From an uncultured Collinsella sp. (GTDB lineage: Bacteria; Actinomycetota; Coriobacteriia; Coriobacteriales; Coriobacteriaceae): a DNA stretch of 14,850 nt. Positions 1 through 7,237 of this stretch are shown here, one piece after another (the first letter of the stretch is position 1; every line of letters begins with the position of its first letter). Position numbers and translations under genes: made by a program. The notes beneath the pieces were generated by a model, which saw nothing but the letters and a program-made list of their open reading frames with translations, was not told where the DNA came from and searched no databases. Location: NCBI GenBank assembly GCA_900553415.1, contig USDH01000022.1, positions 1 through 14,850 of the forward strand, given 5' to 3'.

Positions 1-975
1 CGCCACGCCGATGAGGGACAGGCAGTTGGCGATGACGGCGCGCACCGTGTCGGCCAGCTTGAGGCGGGCGGCGAGCACCGCCGCCTCCTCGCGGGCCTCC
101 ATGGCGCGGGCGCGATCGAGCGCCAGCTCGCCTTCGCTCACGATGGCATCGGCAAGCGTCCGTTCCTCGTGCGTTAGCACGTCGGGCTCGGCAACGATAG
201 CCAGCACGCCCACCACCGAGGCGGGGTCGCCCGAGCGCACGAAGCCGTCACCCGTGCGAACCGTCAGGTAGATGCCATAAAACGCTGAGCCGCCATAGGT
301 GGCATCAAGCGGCGTTCCCACATAGGCGGACGCCGAGAGCCGCGGCGGCATCTGCGGCGCCAGCTCGTGCACCGGCGCGGCATCGCCCACGGCCGTGTAT
401 GTCGCACGCGGCAGCAGGTCATCGCCCTCGGCGTCGGCGCCGTACCACACGACCGGACGGCCCGAAAGACGCGCCAGCTGCGTGGCCATGGCATGGACAA
501 TCTGCTGCTGATCGGCGCACCGCTGCAGCATGCGGTTGGTCTCGAGCACCATATGCGTGCGGCGGTCGCTGGCAGCAGCCTGTGCCAAGGCGCGGCGCAG
601 GGCCAACGCAATCGAGCTCGACACAAGCGAGACCACGAACATGATGAAGAACATGCCGGGATAGACGCGGTCGATAAGCGACAGCGAGTAGCGCGGGTCG
701 ACAAACAAGAAGTTGTAGAGCGCCACGGCGGCAGCCGAGCTCAGCAAGCAATACAGGCGACTCCAGGTAAAGAATGCGCACAGCTGAACGGCGAACACAT
801 AGACGATCATGATGCTCGGCGCGAGACCCGGATGGTCGAGCAGCGCGCCCACAATCGTCGCCGCGACCAGCAGTCCCACCGATACGCAGGCGTCATACAG
901 AGGAGTGCGGCGCGTCAGCGTTGTGCGCCGCCACCAAAAGCTATCGGCAATATCGCCGTCCGTACGGACGTCCAT
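1..975 (-). CDS. KdpD-like sensor protein, partial (3' end outside window)
   Basis: The frame is open from an ATG at 975 to the window edge, giving 325 residues. Residues 25-130 are hydrophobic and match the four-helix DUF4118 membrane domain of KdpD, including the signature YNFLFVDPRYSL at about residue 86-97. A GAF-like segment follows at about 150-280 (VVWYGADAEGD, SVVGVLAIVAEPD), then a coiled segment rich in Ala, Glu and Arg (ALDRARAMEAREEAAVLAARLK). KdpD proteins normally start with a 350-400 residue KdpD/USP-like cytosolic half; here the protein starts directly at the membrane domain. Where the dimerisation helix and SHDLRTPL-type H box are expected, the sequence reads RAVIANCLSLIG, so the phospho-acceptor His appears to be Asn317. 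A purine-rich GAGAGGGGCGGGG stretch lies just upstream of the ATG. The neighbouring kup gene fits a role in K+ sensing. Family assignment is good; kinase activity is doubtful and cannot be settled because the C-terminus is missing. Confidence 0.8.
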   Translation of the reverse strand, partial: MDVRTDGDIADSFWWRRTTLTRRTPLYDACVSVGLLVAATIVGALLDHPGLAPSIMIVYVFAVQLCAFFTWSRLYCLLSSAAAVALYNFLFVDPRYSLSLIDRVYPGMFFIMFVVSLVSSSIALALRRALAQAAASDRRTHMVLETNRMLQRCADQQQIVHAMATQLARLSGRPVVWYGADAEGDDLLPRATYTAVGDAAPVHELAPQMPPRLSASAYVGTPLDATYGGSAFYGIYLTVRTGDGFVRSGDPASVVGVLAIVAEPDVLTHEERTLADAIVSEGELALDRARAMEAREEAAVLAARLKLADTVRAVIANCLSLIGVA

Positions 976-1003
976 CAGTGCCCCGCCCCTCTCTCAAAAA
1001 CAA

Positions 1004-1041
1004 AAACCACCACAAAGGGACAGGCACCTTTGTGGTGGTTT
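1004..1041 (-). terminator. Intrinsic terminator downstream of kup
   Basis: The arms at 1004-1018 and 1027-1041 are a perfect 15-bp inverted repeat (AACCACCACAAAGG core) around an 8-nt loop. On the minus strand the 3' arm runs into TTTGTTTTTG, the U-rich tail of a rho-independent terminator. It lies 69 nt after the kup stop and about 30 nt before the KdpD-like start, so it would separate or attenuate transcription between the two. Confidence 0.8.
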
Positions 1042-1057
1042 CCCTTGTGGTGGTTCC
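1027..1057. repeat. Duplicated terminator arm (two TTGTGGTGGTT copies)
   Basis: The arm at 1027-1041 (CCTTTGTGGTGGTTT) is followed immediately by a second, slightly altered copy at 1042-1057 (CCCTTGTGGTGGTTCC). On the minus-strand RNA this gives two tandem 5' arms competing for one 3' arm, because the outer copy could pair over 11 bp with the same partner. It may be a slippage duplication or a way of forming two alternative hairpins. Confidence 0.6.
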
Positions 1058-1070
1058 AAGTGTAAAGCCT

Positions 1071-1092
1071 TCTACGACCGGCGGTCGCTAGA
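1071..1092. other. Small dyad after kup
   Basis: TCTACGACCG and CGGTCGCTAGA form an imperfect inverted repeat with one bulged base and a one-base centre, 18 nt beyond the kup stop. It could be a 3' hairpin of the kup mRNA or a protein-binding dyad. No U tract follows it. Confidence 0.35.
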
Positions 1093-1109
1093 CAAACAGC
1101 AGACGTCGA

Positions 1110-3137
1110 CTACGGACGCTCGTCGGGAGCCAGGCGCTGCATCTTGCTCACGGCCTTAAACTTGGTGAACAGCGGCACGTACTCAAAGCTCACGTTGGAG
1201 TTCTCCAGGCCGTACCAGCGTGCAGGCGTGCCGGCGGCGCGACGAATGATGTACTTGAGCGTGATGGCCGTACGCTCGCTCGGCTCCACATCGCTTTCGG
1301 GCGCCAGAAGCTTACGGATCAGGACGAACTTGAACGTACCGATGTTGCCCGGATCCTTGTAGACCGAGTAATCATGCGTCTGCGCCGGCAGCTCGCCGGT
1401 GGCAGCCAGGTCCTGAACGACCTGACGCAGGTAGGCATTGACGCGCTGGTTGATCTTGTAGCCCAGGTACAGATGCACGCGGAACACGTAGTCGGTGCCG
1501 AACGTCTCGACCGAATAGGCAAAGGTATGCGGCTCGTCCATGGTCTCGACATTCACGAACCACCAGGCGCGAGCGCGCTTGGGATGCTTGTCCAAGATCG
1601 AGTAGACGATATCACGGTCGATGTAATCGGTATGGGTGTCCTTGGTCAGGTACACGATGTTGTCGCTCAGGCGCTCGTAGCGATCGTCATCGCGCAGGCG
1701 CTTGAGCTGCGGCAGGTAGCTGCGCAGCGGCAGCAGCGTAAACTGGCGCTGCTCAACAGCCGTACCGTTGTACCAGCACACCATGATACCCATGATGAGC
1801 GCGGCCATGAGGATGGTGAAATAGCCGCCGTGGAAGAACTTGGTGAGCGAGCTCACGAAGAAGAAGCCTTCGAGCAAAAGGAAGAAGGCCGCGAAGATCC
1901 ACGGCGCGACCTTGAGCTTGCGCTCCTCGTGCAGGTAGAAGAAGAGCAGCAGCGTGGTGCACATCATAGTCAGCGTAATGGCAAGGCCGTAGGCGGCTTC
2001 CATATGCGCCGAGTTCTGGAACAGCAGCACCACGATGACGCAGCCCACGAGCATGACGTTGTTGACCATGGGGATGTAGAGCTGGCCCTTGGTCTCGGCA
2101 GGGTAGAAGACCTGCATGTGCGGCATGAGGTCCAGACGGCTGGCCTCGGACACCAGCGAGAATGCGCCGGTGATGAGCGCCTGCGAGGCAATGATGGCCG
2201 CGACGGTGGAAAGGCCGACGGCAAACGGGCGCAGGCCCGGGGCGAGCATCTGGTAGAACGGGTTGAGATCGGCAATGCCCATGAGCTCGGGGTTGGCAGC
2301 GTTGTTCATAAGCCAAGCGCCCTGGCCCATATAGGAAAGCAGCAGGCAGCACTTAACGAACGGCCAGGTGGCATAGATATTGCCGCGGCCCACATGGCCC
2401 ATGTCGGAATAGAGCGCCTCGGCACCGGTGGTGGCGAGGAAGCAGCTGCCCAGAATCATGATGCCCGCGTGGTTGTTGGGGCTCAACAAAAAGACGATGC
2501 CGCGCACCGGGTTGAGGCACAGCAGCACCGCGGGATACTGGCAGACAAAGAACAGGCCCGTGCCGCCCAGGAACAAAAACCACAGCGTCATGATGGGGCC
2601 GAAGGCGTGACCGATCTTGGCCGTGCCGATGCGCTGCACCAAGAAGAGCACGATGATGATGGCGAGCGTAATGGCGACGACGCGACCCTGGTCATCGCCC
2701 AGCACGGCATGGACCGCCGGGATGGTGCGCAGGCCCTCGATGGCCGTGGTAACGGTAACGGCCGGCGTCAGGATGCCGTCGGCGAGGAGCGCCGCGCCGC
2801 CCAGCATGGCGGGGATGATGAGCCACTTGCCGCAGCGCTTGACCAAGCTGTACAGGGCAAAGATGCCGCCCTCACCATGGTTATCGGCGCGCAGCGAGAT
2901 GAGCACATACTTGATGGTGGTCAGCAACGTGACCGTCCACACGACAAGGGAGAGCGCGCCGAGCACGAACTCCTCCGTGACGCTTCCGATGCCGCCGTTG
3001 CCGGCAACGAGCGCCTTGGTTACATACATGGGGCTGGTGCCGATATCGCCATACACCACGCCCAGCGTGACGAGCATCGCCGAGATGCTCACAGGAATCG
3101 CAGCGTGCGAGGCTGCCTCCTTGGCCTTTTGTTCCAT
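1110..3137 (-). CDS. kup: Kup-type potassium uptake transporter
   Basis: A 675-residue integral membrane protein of the KUP/HAK/KT family (K+ uptake, probably K+/H+ symport). The family signature GVVYGDIGTSPMYV lies at about residue 26-39. About twelve hydrophobic segments fill roughly residues 15-450, and a soluble C-terminal region of about 220 residues follows, as in the family (E. coli Kup is 622 aa, so this one is slightly long). An upstream in-frame ATG at 3155 would add six residues, but GGAGG at 3152-3148 would then lie inside the gene. It sits 10 nt before the ATG at 3137, which is therefore the chosen start. The adjacent downstream KdpD-like gene supports a potassium-homeostasis context. 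No c-di-AMP riboswitch was recognised in the short leader. Confidence 0.95.
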   Translation of the reverse strand: MEQKAKEAASHAAIPVSISAMLVTLGVVYGDIGTSPMYVTKALVAGNGGIGSVTEEFVLGALSLVVWTVTLLTTIKYVLISLRADNHGEGGIFALYSLVKRCGKWLIIPAMLGGAALLADGILTPAVTVTTAIEGLRTIPAVHAVLGDDQGRVVAITLAIIIVLFLVQRIGTAKIGHAFGPIMTLWFLFLGGTGLFFVCQYPAVLLCLNPVRGIVFLLSPNNHAGIMILGSCFLATTGAEALYSDMGHVGRGNIYATWPFVKCCLLLSYMGQGAWLMNNAANPELMGIADLNPFYQMLAPGLRPFAVGLSTVAAIIASQALITGAFSLVSEASRLDLMPHMQVFYPAETKGQLYIPMVNNVMLVGCVIVVLLFQNSAHMEAAYGLAITLTMMCTTLLLFFYLHEERKLKVAPWIFAAFFLLLEGFFFVSSLTKFFHGGYFTILMAALIMGIMVCWYNGTAVEQRQFTLLPLRSYLPQLKRLRDDDRYERLSDNIVYLTKDTHTDYIDRDIVYSILDKHPKRARAWWFVNVETMDEPHTFAYSVETFGTDYVFRVHLYLGYKINQRVNAYLRQVVQDLAATGELPAQTHDYSVYKDPGNIGTFKFVLIRKLLAPESDVEPSERTAITLKYIIRRAAGTPARWYGLENSNVSFEYVPLFTKFKAVSKMQRLAPDERP

Positions 3138-3147
3138 AAGCCGGTTT

Positions 3148-3152
3148 CCTCC
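3148..3152 (-). promoter_or_regulatory. Ribosome binding site deciding the kup start
   Basis: GGAGG on the minus strand lies 10 nt upstream of the ATG at 3137 and downstream of the alternative ATG at 3155. This favours the shorter protein. Confidence 0.75.
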
Positions 3153-3172
3153 CAACTTTAATGTTCGAAGGG

Positions 3173-3201
3173 ATTATAGGTAATCGGCCCATGTTTTAAT
3201 G
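3173..3201 (-). promoter_or_regulatory. Possible kup promoter
   Basis: The minus strand has a perfect TATAAT (3178-3173), 36 nt upstream of the kup start. The -35 region is poor (CATTAA at 17-nt spacing). Just upstream, TAAAGA (3221-3226) and TCTTTA (3236-3241) form a short dyad around TTTATACAG, a possible regulator site. The stretch 3138-3295 is notably AT-rich compared with its surroundings, as expected for a promoter region. Confidence 0.4.
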
Positions 3202-3261
3202 CACTGTTTTCCCAGCTAGATAAAGATTTATACAGTCTTTAGGCTACCGCGGCGATATGGA

Positions 3262-3292
3262 ATGCGGCAAAGGAACTATCCCTTTGCCGCAT
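3262..3292 (-). terminator. Hairpin 3' of the nitroreductase gene
   Basis: ATGCGGCAAAGG (3262-3273) and CCTTTGCCGCAT (3281-3292) are perfect 12-bp arms around a 7-nt loop. They start 3 nt after the TGA of the nitroreductase. No U tract follows on the minus strand, so it is a U-poor terminator or an mRNA-stabilising 3' hairpin. Confidence 0.6.
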
Positions 3293-3295
3293 CTG

Positions 3296-4168
3296 TCATT
3301 TTCCGAGCCAGTTTTTGAACCACCACTCCATGGATCGGCTCATCTCGGCCATAAAGGGACTGGTGTGTTTGCGGGTATAGATATCCACCACGCGCTCCCC
3401 CACCTCGCGGGCGTGCGGGCGAAACATCGCATCCATCTCGGCCACCTGCGCGTCCATGGTCGCGGCATCCGCACGGCAGTAGCGCTCCTCGTGCACCAGG
3501 TTCACCACGGGGTGCGCGATTGCCGGGCGCTCCTTACGGGGCGTGCCGATGATGAGCATCGACAGCGGCATGGTATAGGCAGGCAAGTCCAGCAGTGCGG
3601 CAACTTCCTCGGCGTTCTCGACGATATCACCGATGTAGCAGCTCCCCAGCCCCAGGGCCTCGGCGGCAACCACGGCGTTTTGCGCGGCGATCACGGCATC
3701 CTGAGCCGCGATGGCAAAGTCGCCCAGACCCGGCGCGCGGCGGGGCGCCTTGCCCGTACGCTCTACAAACTCGGGCTCAAAGCAGCCCACGTGCTCAAAC
3801 AGATCGATCCACTTGGCATAATCGACCACAAATATAAGTGCCCAGGGCGCCTTGGCGATCATGGGCTGGTGATCGCACAGGTCGGCCAGACGGTCCAGCG
3901 TAGCCTGCTCGCGAATGCTCACGATGGAATACATCATCATGGCGCCCGCCGACGGCGCGCGACTCGCCGCATGCAAAATCGCCGCACGCTGCTCGTCGGT
4001 CACCGCCACGGGACGGTCGTCGTCATCGCGCGCAAAAGCGCGCGTGGACGAACGGTGCTCCAAAATGTCCAGCACCGCGTTGCCCGTAGTCTCGACCGGA
4101 TAGCCGTACGTATCCACGCCCGCAGCTCCGTCGCCGCCCATGTCCGCTTTGCAAACTTGCTCGCTCAT
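3296..4168 (-). CDS. Nitroreductase-family FMN oxidoreductase
   Basis: A 290-residue protein of the NAD(P)H-dependent FMN nitroreductase fold. Visible hallmarks are the N-terminal FMN-phosphate segment HRSSTRAF (about residue 38-45), RAPSAGAMMMYS (about 70-81), and the helix and turn DAVIAAQNAVVAAEALGLGSCYIGDI (in two parts, about 157-182) with the Gly-rich flavin-contact motif. A C-terminal tail of about 75 residues with three Trp near the end (MEWWFKNWLGK) may contribute to the dimer or substrate pocket. The substrate cannot be told from sequence; the family reduces nitro compounds, quinones, flavins or enones. The ATG at 4168 has GAGGG about 8 nt upstream; Met10 is a weaker alternative. 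The gene is monocistronic by its spacing and its 3' hairpin. Confidence 0.88.
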   Translation of the reverse strand: MSEQVCKADMGGDGAAGVDTYGYPVETTGNAVLDILEHRSSTRAFARDDDDRPVAVTDEQRAAILHAASRAPSAGAMMMYSIVSIREQATLDRLADLCDHQPMIAKAPWALIFVVDYAKWIDLFEHVGCFEPEFVERTGKAPRRAPGLGDFAIAAQDAVIAAQNAVVAAEALGLGSCYIGDIVENAEEVAALLDLPAYTMPLSMLIIGTPRKERPAIAHPVVNLVHEERYCRADAATMDAQVAEMDAMFRPHAREVGERVVDIYTRKHTSPFMAEMSRSMEWWFKNWLGK

Positions 4169-4381
4169 CGCCCTACCCTCGCCATTTCTTTAAGAAGCCT
4201 TTACGTTTCCGTGTAATTCCCGTCCATTATCGCGCAGGTCGCCGCTACATTGCGCAACACCACCACGCACGCGCGTTATTATGGCTGGTTGTTGTGCGCA
4301 GTCATCAAATGCAGCGCATATCTTGGTAACAATCGGGTAAACCCCCGCTTTCGTAGGTTTTAGTTTGTGAGGAGTCTCAGC
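4169..4381. promoter_or_regulatory. Divergent promoter region
   Basis: A 213-bp gap between divergent genes must hold both promoters. On the minus strand GATAAT (4231-4226) is a possible -10 for the nitroreductase; on the plus strand TATTAT occurs within 4276-4282, but without a well-spaced -35. TGCGCA occurs at 4251-4256 and again inverted at 4295-4300, with extra partial symmetry (AACACCACC and GGTTGTTG), a candidate operator. No assignment is firm. Confidence 0.3.
4369..4374 (+). promoter_or_regulatory. Ribosome binding site deciding the start of the LTA-synthase-like gene
   Basis: GAGGAG sits 7 nt before the ATG at 4382 and overlaps the alternative in-frame GTG at 4367. The ATG is therefore the likely start. 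Confidence 0.75.
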
Positions 4382-6682
4382 ATGTTCGCTGCCGCCATCT
4401 CGCTCGTCGGTCTTGCGGCGACCGTCTACCTTGTCTTGCGCGAGGCCAAGGCCATTCGCGCTCAGTCGGGCACCGTTGCCAAAAGCGCTCTTGGGTGGAG
4501 CGTCGCCTTCGGCCTGTTCCAGCTCTTTTTGACCATTTGGGGCGCCATTGGCCTCGTCGCCCAAAACGAGCCGCTCGCCTTTGTGATGCTCATCCTGACC
4601 AATGCCATCCTCACCGGCTGCGCTTGGGCCAGCATCGCCCGCGACCGTATCGCCCCGCGCGTCTTTGCGTTTGCCGTGCCCGATGCCCCCGCTCCCACCG
4701 GCAAGCTCGCCCGCCTGCGCGGCGCCTTTGTGGGCCGCCCGCTCGTCGCCGCCGTCCTGTGTCTGCTGCTCGCCGGCGTCTTTGCGCTGCTGGGCATGGA
4801 GGTCTCGTCCAACCACGACTTTACCTGGGTCTACCCCCTGTGCATCCTGCTCGAGTGGGCTATCATCACCGTGCTCATGACCGGCTTGTTCTTCCTATTC
4901 CAGCGCCACGGCGCAGCTCCGGCCGTCCTGGCCTTTGCCCTCTTTGTCCTGGGCATTGCCGAGTTCTTCGTCATCACGTTTAAATCCATGCCCATCCAGC
5001 CGGGCGACCTTTCGGCCATTTCCACCGCCGCCGCGGTCGCCGGCAACGGCTACACCTTCTCCATCTCGCTGTTCTGCGTGCTGTCCATGGGCTTTACCGC
5101 CATCGCCATGCTGCTATGCGAGTACGCCGGCCTGGTGGCACCGCACCGTCAGAAGGGCGCCGCCAACGCCAAGCGCATGCTGCTCATCAACCTGCTCGTG
5201 GCGGTGCTGTGCCTGGGCGGCGTGACCGCGCATGTCACGCTTATCGACTACTACAACACCCTCGGCATCACCGTCTACACCTGGCGTCCGCTCGAGAGCT
5301 ACTGGCGCGAGGGCTATCTGCCTGCCTTTATTAGTGCAGCACAGTCCATCAAGCCGCCCAAACCCGCCGACTACTCCGTCGACGATGCCAAGGCCACGCT
5401 CAAAAAGTACGCCAAGGCCTACGACAAGTCCGACGCGGCCAAGAGCGACGAGCGCGCCGCCGCAAAGGAGCAATTCGACAGCGAGAAGCCCACGGTCATC
5501 GCCATCATGAACGAGACCTTCTCGGACCTGTCCATCTACCAGAACATGCGCGCCGGCTACGAGGGCCCGCAGTACTTTAAGAACCTGTCCAACTGCCTCA
5601 GCCGCGGCAAGCTCTACGTGAGTGCCTACGGCGGCGGCACCGCCAATACCGAGTTTGAGTTTATGACCGGCAACTCCATGGCCAACCTGGGTTCGGGCGT
5701 GTACCCCTACACCATCTACAACATGGAGACGACCGGGAACCTGGCAAAGCAGTTCAAATCGCTCGGCTATTCCACCACGGCCATGCACCCCAACCACGCC
5801 ACCAACTGGAACCGCGAGAACGTCTATAAGGACTTTGGCTTTGACCAGTTCCTGTCCATCAACGATTTCCAGGGCGCCGATACCCTGCGCGGCATGGTGA
5901 CCGACCAGGCTACCTACGACAAGATTCTGGAGCTGCTCGACCAGAACGCCGACCCGCAGTTCATCTTCGATGTGACCATGCAGAACCACTCGGGCTACGA
6001 CACGGGCCTGCTGTCGGCAGATAAGCAGATGCACCTCAACATCGACACGACCGATCTGGACGCCAAGACCGTCGAGGACGGCACGCTGTCCGATGTCGAC
6101 GAGTACGTCTCGTGCATCGAGCAGTCCGACCAGGCGCTGCGCTACTTCCTCAACGCCTTGAGCAGGCTTGACCGCAAGGTGGTCGTGGTGTTCTGGGGCG
6201 ACCATCAGCCGTTCTTCCCGTCCAAGTTCAACGATAAGTGGTTTACCGACGAGGACGACGCCACGCATCAGGAGCGCTTGTGGCAGACTGACTACATCAT
6301 CTGGGCTAACTACGACGTTGCCGGTTGCGACCAGACGAGTGAGGTCGACGACCTGTCCACCAACTACCTGTCCACCCAGCTGATGCAGCTGATTGGCGCC
6401 CCGCTTTCCGACTATCAGAAGGCGCATATGACACTGCGCGAGTCGCTGCCCGCCATCAACTCCGTGGGCTACGAGGACGCCAGCCTGCGCTGGGCGCTCT
6501 CCTCCAACGTCACCGGTGACGACGCCGCTGCCGCAGCCGCCACCAAGGCGCGCGAGGATTACGCCAAGATGCAGTATTACGAGATGTTCCGCGACGGCAA
6601 GAACGTCTATACCGAGCACTTCCAGACCGAGGCCAACGAGACCGACCCCAACCTGGCACCGGGCACGACGAAGATCAAGTAG
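4382..6682 (+). CDS. LTA synthase superfamily membrane sulfatase-fold enzyme
   Basis: A 766-residue protein. Residues 1-290 contain about eight hydrophobic segments, more than the five of canonical LtaS, including PIQPGDLSAIS in the position of the conserved P-x-x-P-x-D-L loop. A linker with charged Lys/Asp/Ala-rich sequence (about 320-365) leads into an extracellular sulfatase/phosphatase-fold domain beginning PTVIAIMNETFSDLS. Putative metal ligands and catalytic residues by motif are Glu378 (NETF), Thr420 (GGGTANTEFEF, equivalent to the LtaS nucleophile Thr), His536 (QNHSGYD), and Asp607 and His608 (FWGDHQPF). The likely role is transfer of glycerol-phosphate or a related phospho-alcohol from a lipid to a cell-envelope glycan or teichoic polymer; substrate and product are unknown. 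No known envelope-biosynthesis partner gene is adjacent. A modified exported polysaccharide transferase is an alternative. Confidence 0.88.
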   Translation: MFAAAISLVGLAATVYLVLREAKAIRAQSGTVAKSALGWSVAFGLFQLFLTIWGAIGLVAQNEPLAFVMLILTNAILTGCAWASIARDRIAPRVFAFAVPDAPAPTGKLARLRGAFVGRPLVAAVLCLLLAGVFALLGMEVSSNHDFTWVYPLCILLEWAIITVLMTGLFFLFQRHGAAPAVLAFALFVLGIAEFFVITFKSMPIQPGDLSAISTAAAVAGNGYTFSISLFCVLSMGFTAIAMLLCEYAGLVAPHRQKGAANAKRMLLINLLVAVLCLGGVTAHVTLIDYYNTLGITVYTWRPLESYWREGYLPAFISAAQSIKPPKPADYSVDDAKATLKKYAKAYDKSDAAKSDERAAAKEQFDSEKPTVIAIMNETFSDLSIYQNMRAGYEGPQYFKNLSNCLSRGKLYVSAYGGGTANTEFEFMTGNSMANLGSGVYPYTIYNMETTGNLAKQFKSLGYSTTAMHPNHATNWNRENVYKDFGFDQFLSINDFQGADTLRGMVTDQATYDKILELLDQNADPQFIFDVTMQNHSGYDTGLLSADKQMHLNIDTTDLDAKTVEDGTLSDVDEYVSCIEQSDQALRYFLNALSRLDRKVVVVFWGDHQPFFPSKFNDKWFTDEDDATHQERLWQTDYIIWANYDVAGCDQTSEVDDLSTNYLSTQLMQLIGAPLSDYQKAHMTLRESLPAINSVGYEDASLRWALSSNVTGDDAAAAAATKAREDYAKMQYYEMFRDGKNVYTEHFQTEANETDPNLAPGTTKIK

Positions 6683-6702
6683 CGGGTCGCTCATAACTGA
6701 AA

Positions 6703-6832
6703 CGTCTGTCCGGGCGGAGGCATATAAGGTTCCCTGCTCGGACAGTCCTGCGCAAGACGGAGGCCACATTAAGTGGCCTCCTTTGCGTGCGGAACTCGCG
6801 ATGAACCTTATATGCCTCCGCCCGGACAGACG
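6703..6832 (+). repeat. Long hairpin element A
   Basis: The outer arms 6703-6732 and 6803-6832 are a perfect 30-bp inverted repeat (beginning CGTCTGTCCGGGCGGAGG). Inside, GGAGGCCAC (6759-6767) and GTGGCCTCC (6773-6781) form a second hairpin around ATTAA, extended by CGCAA and TTGCG. The 70-nt core is a near-identical reverse complement of the core of hairpin B. It begins 20 nt after the stop of the LTA-synthase-like gene and may act as its first 3' structure, although it lacks a U tract. Confidence 0.9.
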
Positions 6833-6852
6833 CCCTGTTGTTGGAGTACGGC

Positions 6853-6881
6853 TTGTCATGGGGGTACCCGCAACATATATA
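6853..6881 (+). promoter_or_regulatory. Sigma-70-type promoter-like sequence facing the array
   Basis: TTGTCA (6853-6858), a 17-nt spacer and TATATA (6876-6881) give a good match to a housekeeping promoter inside a region with no gene. The predicted start near 6888 falls in the left arm of the terminator hairpin at 6887-6910, so productive transcription into the array is uncertain. It may be chance. Confidence 0.35.
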
Positions 6882-6886
6882 AGTTG

Positions 6887-6910
6887 AAGGCCACGTCATG
6901 TGGCCTTTTT
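6887..6910 (+). terminator. Intrinsic terminator of the LTA-synthase-like gene
   Basis: AAGGCCAC (6887-6894) and GTGGCCTT (6900-6907) form an 8-bp stem with a 5-nt loop, followed by a T run (6906-6910). The GGCCAC/GTGGCC stem is shared with the cores of hairpins A and B. Confidence 0.8.
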
Positions 6911-6916
6911 GCATCC

Positions 6917-7226
6917 GGAAACTGTGTCCCAGAATTCATGTCCGGAGTGGGATGCAGTTTCCTCTTGCGACCCCGTCGGGAAAGCGCATCCCACTCCGAT
7001 CACAAATTCCGGGTCACATTTTCCGCCAAAGGATTCAACCGGAAAGTGCATCCCATTCCAAGCCTTAATTCCGGGACATAGTTTCCGGACAAGACATCAA
7101 CCGGAAAGTGGGGACCACTCTGAGCGTCGATTCTGGGACACACTTTCCGAAACGCCGCGCATTCGGAAAGTGCGTCCCGCTCTGAATACATCCGGACATG
7201 GAATATCCGCTTATTAGGCCTTCCAT
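6917..7226. repeat. Five-unit alternating palindrome array, 62-nt period
   Basis: GGAAAG/GGAAAC arms start at 6917, 6979, 7041, 7103 and 7165, each exactly 62 nt apart. Each unit has a GGAAAGTGCATCCCACTC-like left arm and an AATTCCGGGACACAGTTTCC-like right arm, facing each other. The arms also pair across the linkers: 6943-6962 with 6979-6998 (20 bp, two mismatches), 7011-7025 with 7040-7054, 7073-7088 with 7101-7116, and 7135-7151 with 7162-7178 (17 bp, one mismatch). The hairpin centres are again 62 nt apart. Unit 1 carries its two arm types in swapped order, and unit 5 decays at its right end. Loops and linkers are not conserved. The organisation resembles BIME/REP clusters rather than CRISPR. 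Confidence 0.9.
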
Positions 7227-7237
7227 CAATAAAGGGG

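Noticed and set aside
3138..3155. Longer kup start at 3155
   Set aside because: The Shine-Dalgarno sequence lies inside that extension and serves the ATG at 3137.
1374..3161. 595-residue plus-strand open frame
   Set aside because: It is antisense to the clearly real kup gene. Its His/Gln/Glu/Arg-rich composition is typical of a high-GC shadow, with no recognisable domain.
3262..3292. Riboswitch or leader element for kup
   Set aside because: A simple perfect hairpin directly after the nitroreductase stop is better explained as that gene's 3' structure. No conserved riboswitch core was recognised.
5114..6859. 581-residue minus-strand open frame
   Set aside because: Antisense to the LTA-synthase-like gene, whose catalytic motifs are intact. 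The Val/Gly/Leu-rich sequence has no domain logic and runs into hairpin A.
6900..7217. Small open frames across the palindrome array (plus and minus)
   Set aside because: They follow from the repeat composition, lack ribosome binding sites and change content with each unit.
6917..7226. CRISPR array
   Set aside because: The 62-nt period is CRISPR-like, but the conserved parts are two facing palindromic arms with short variable loops, unit 1 is inverted, repeats are not identical, and no cas gene is seen.
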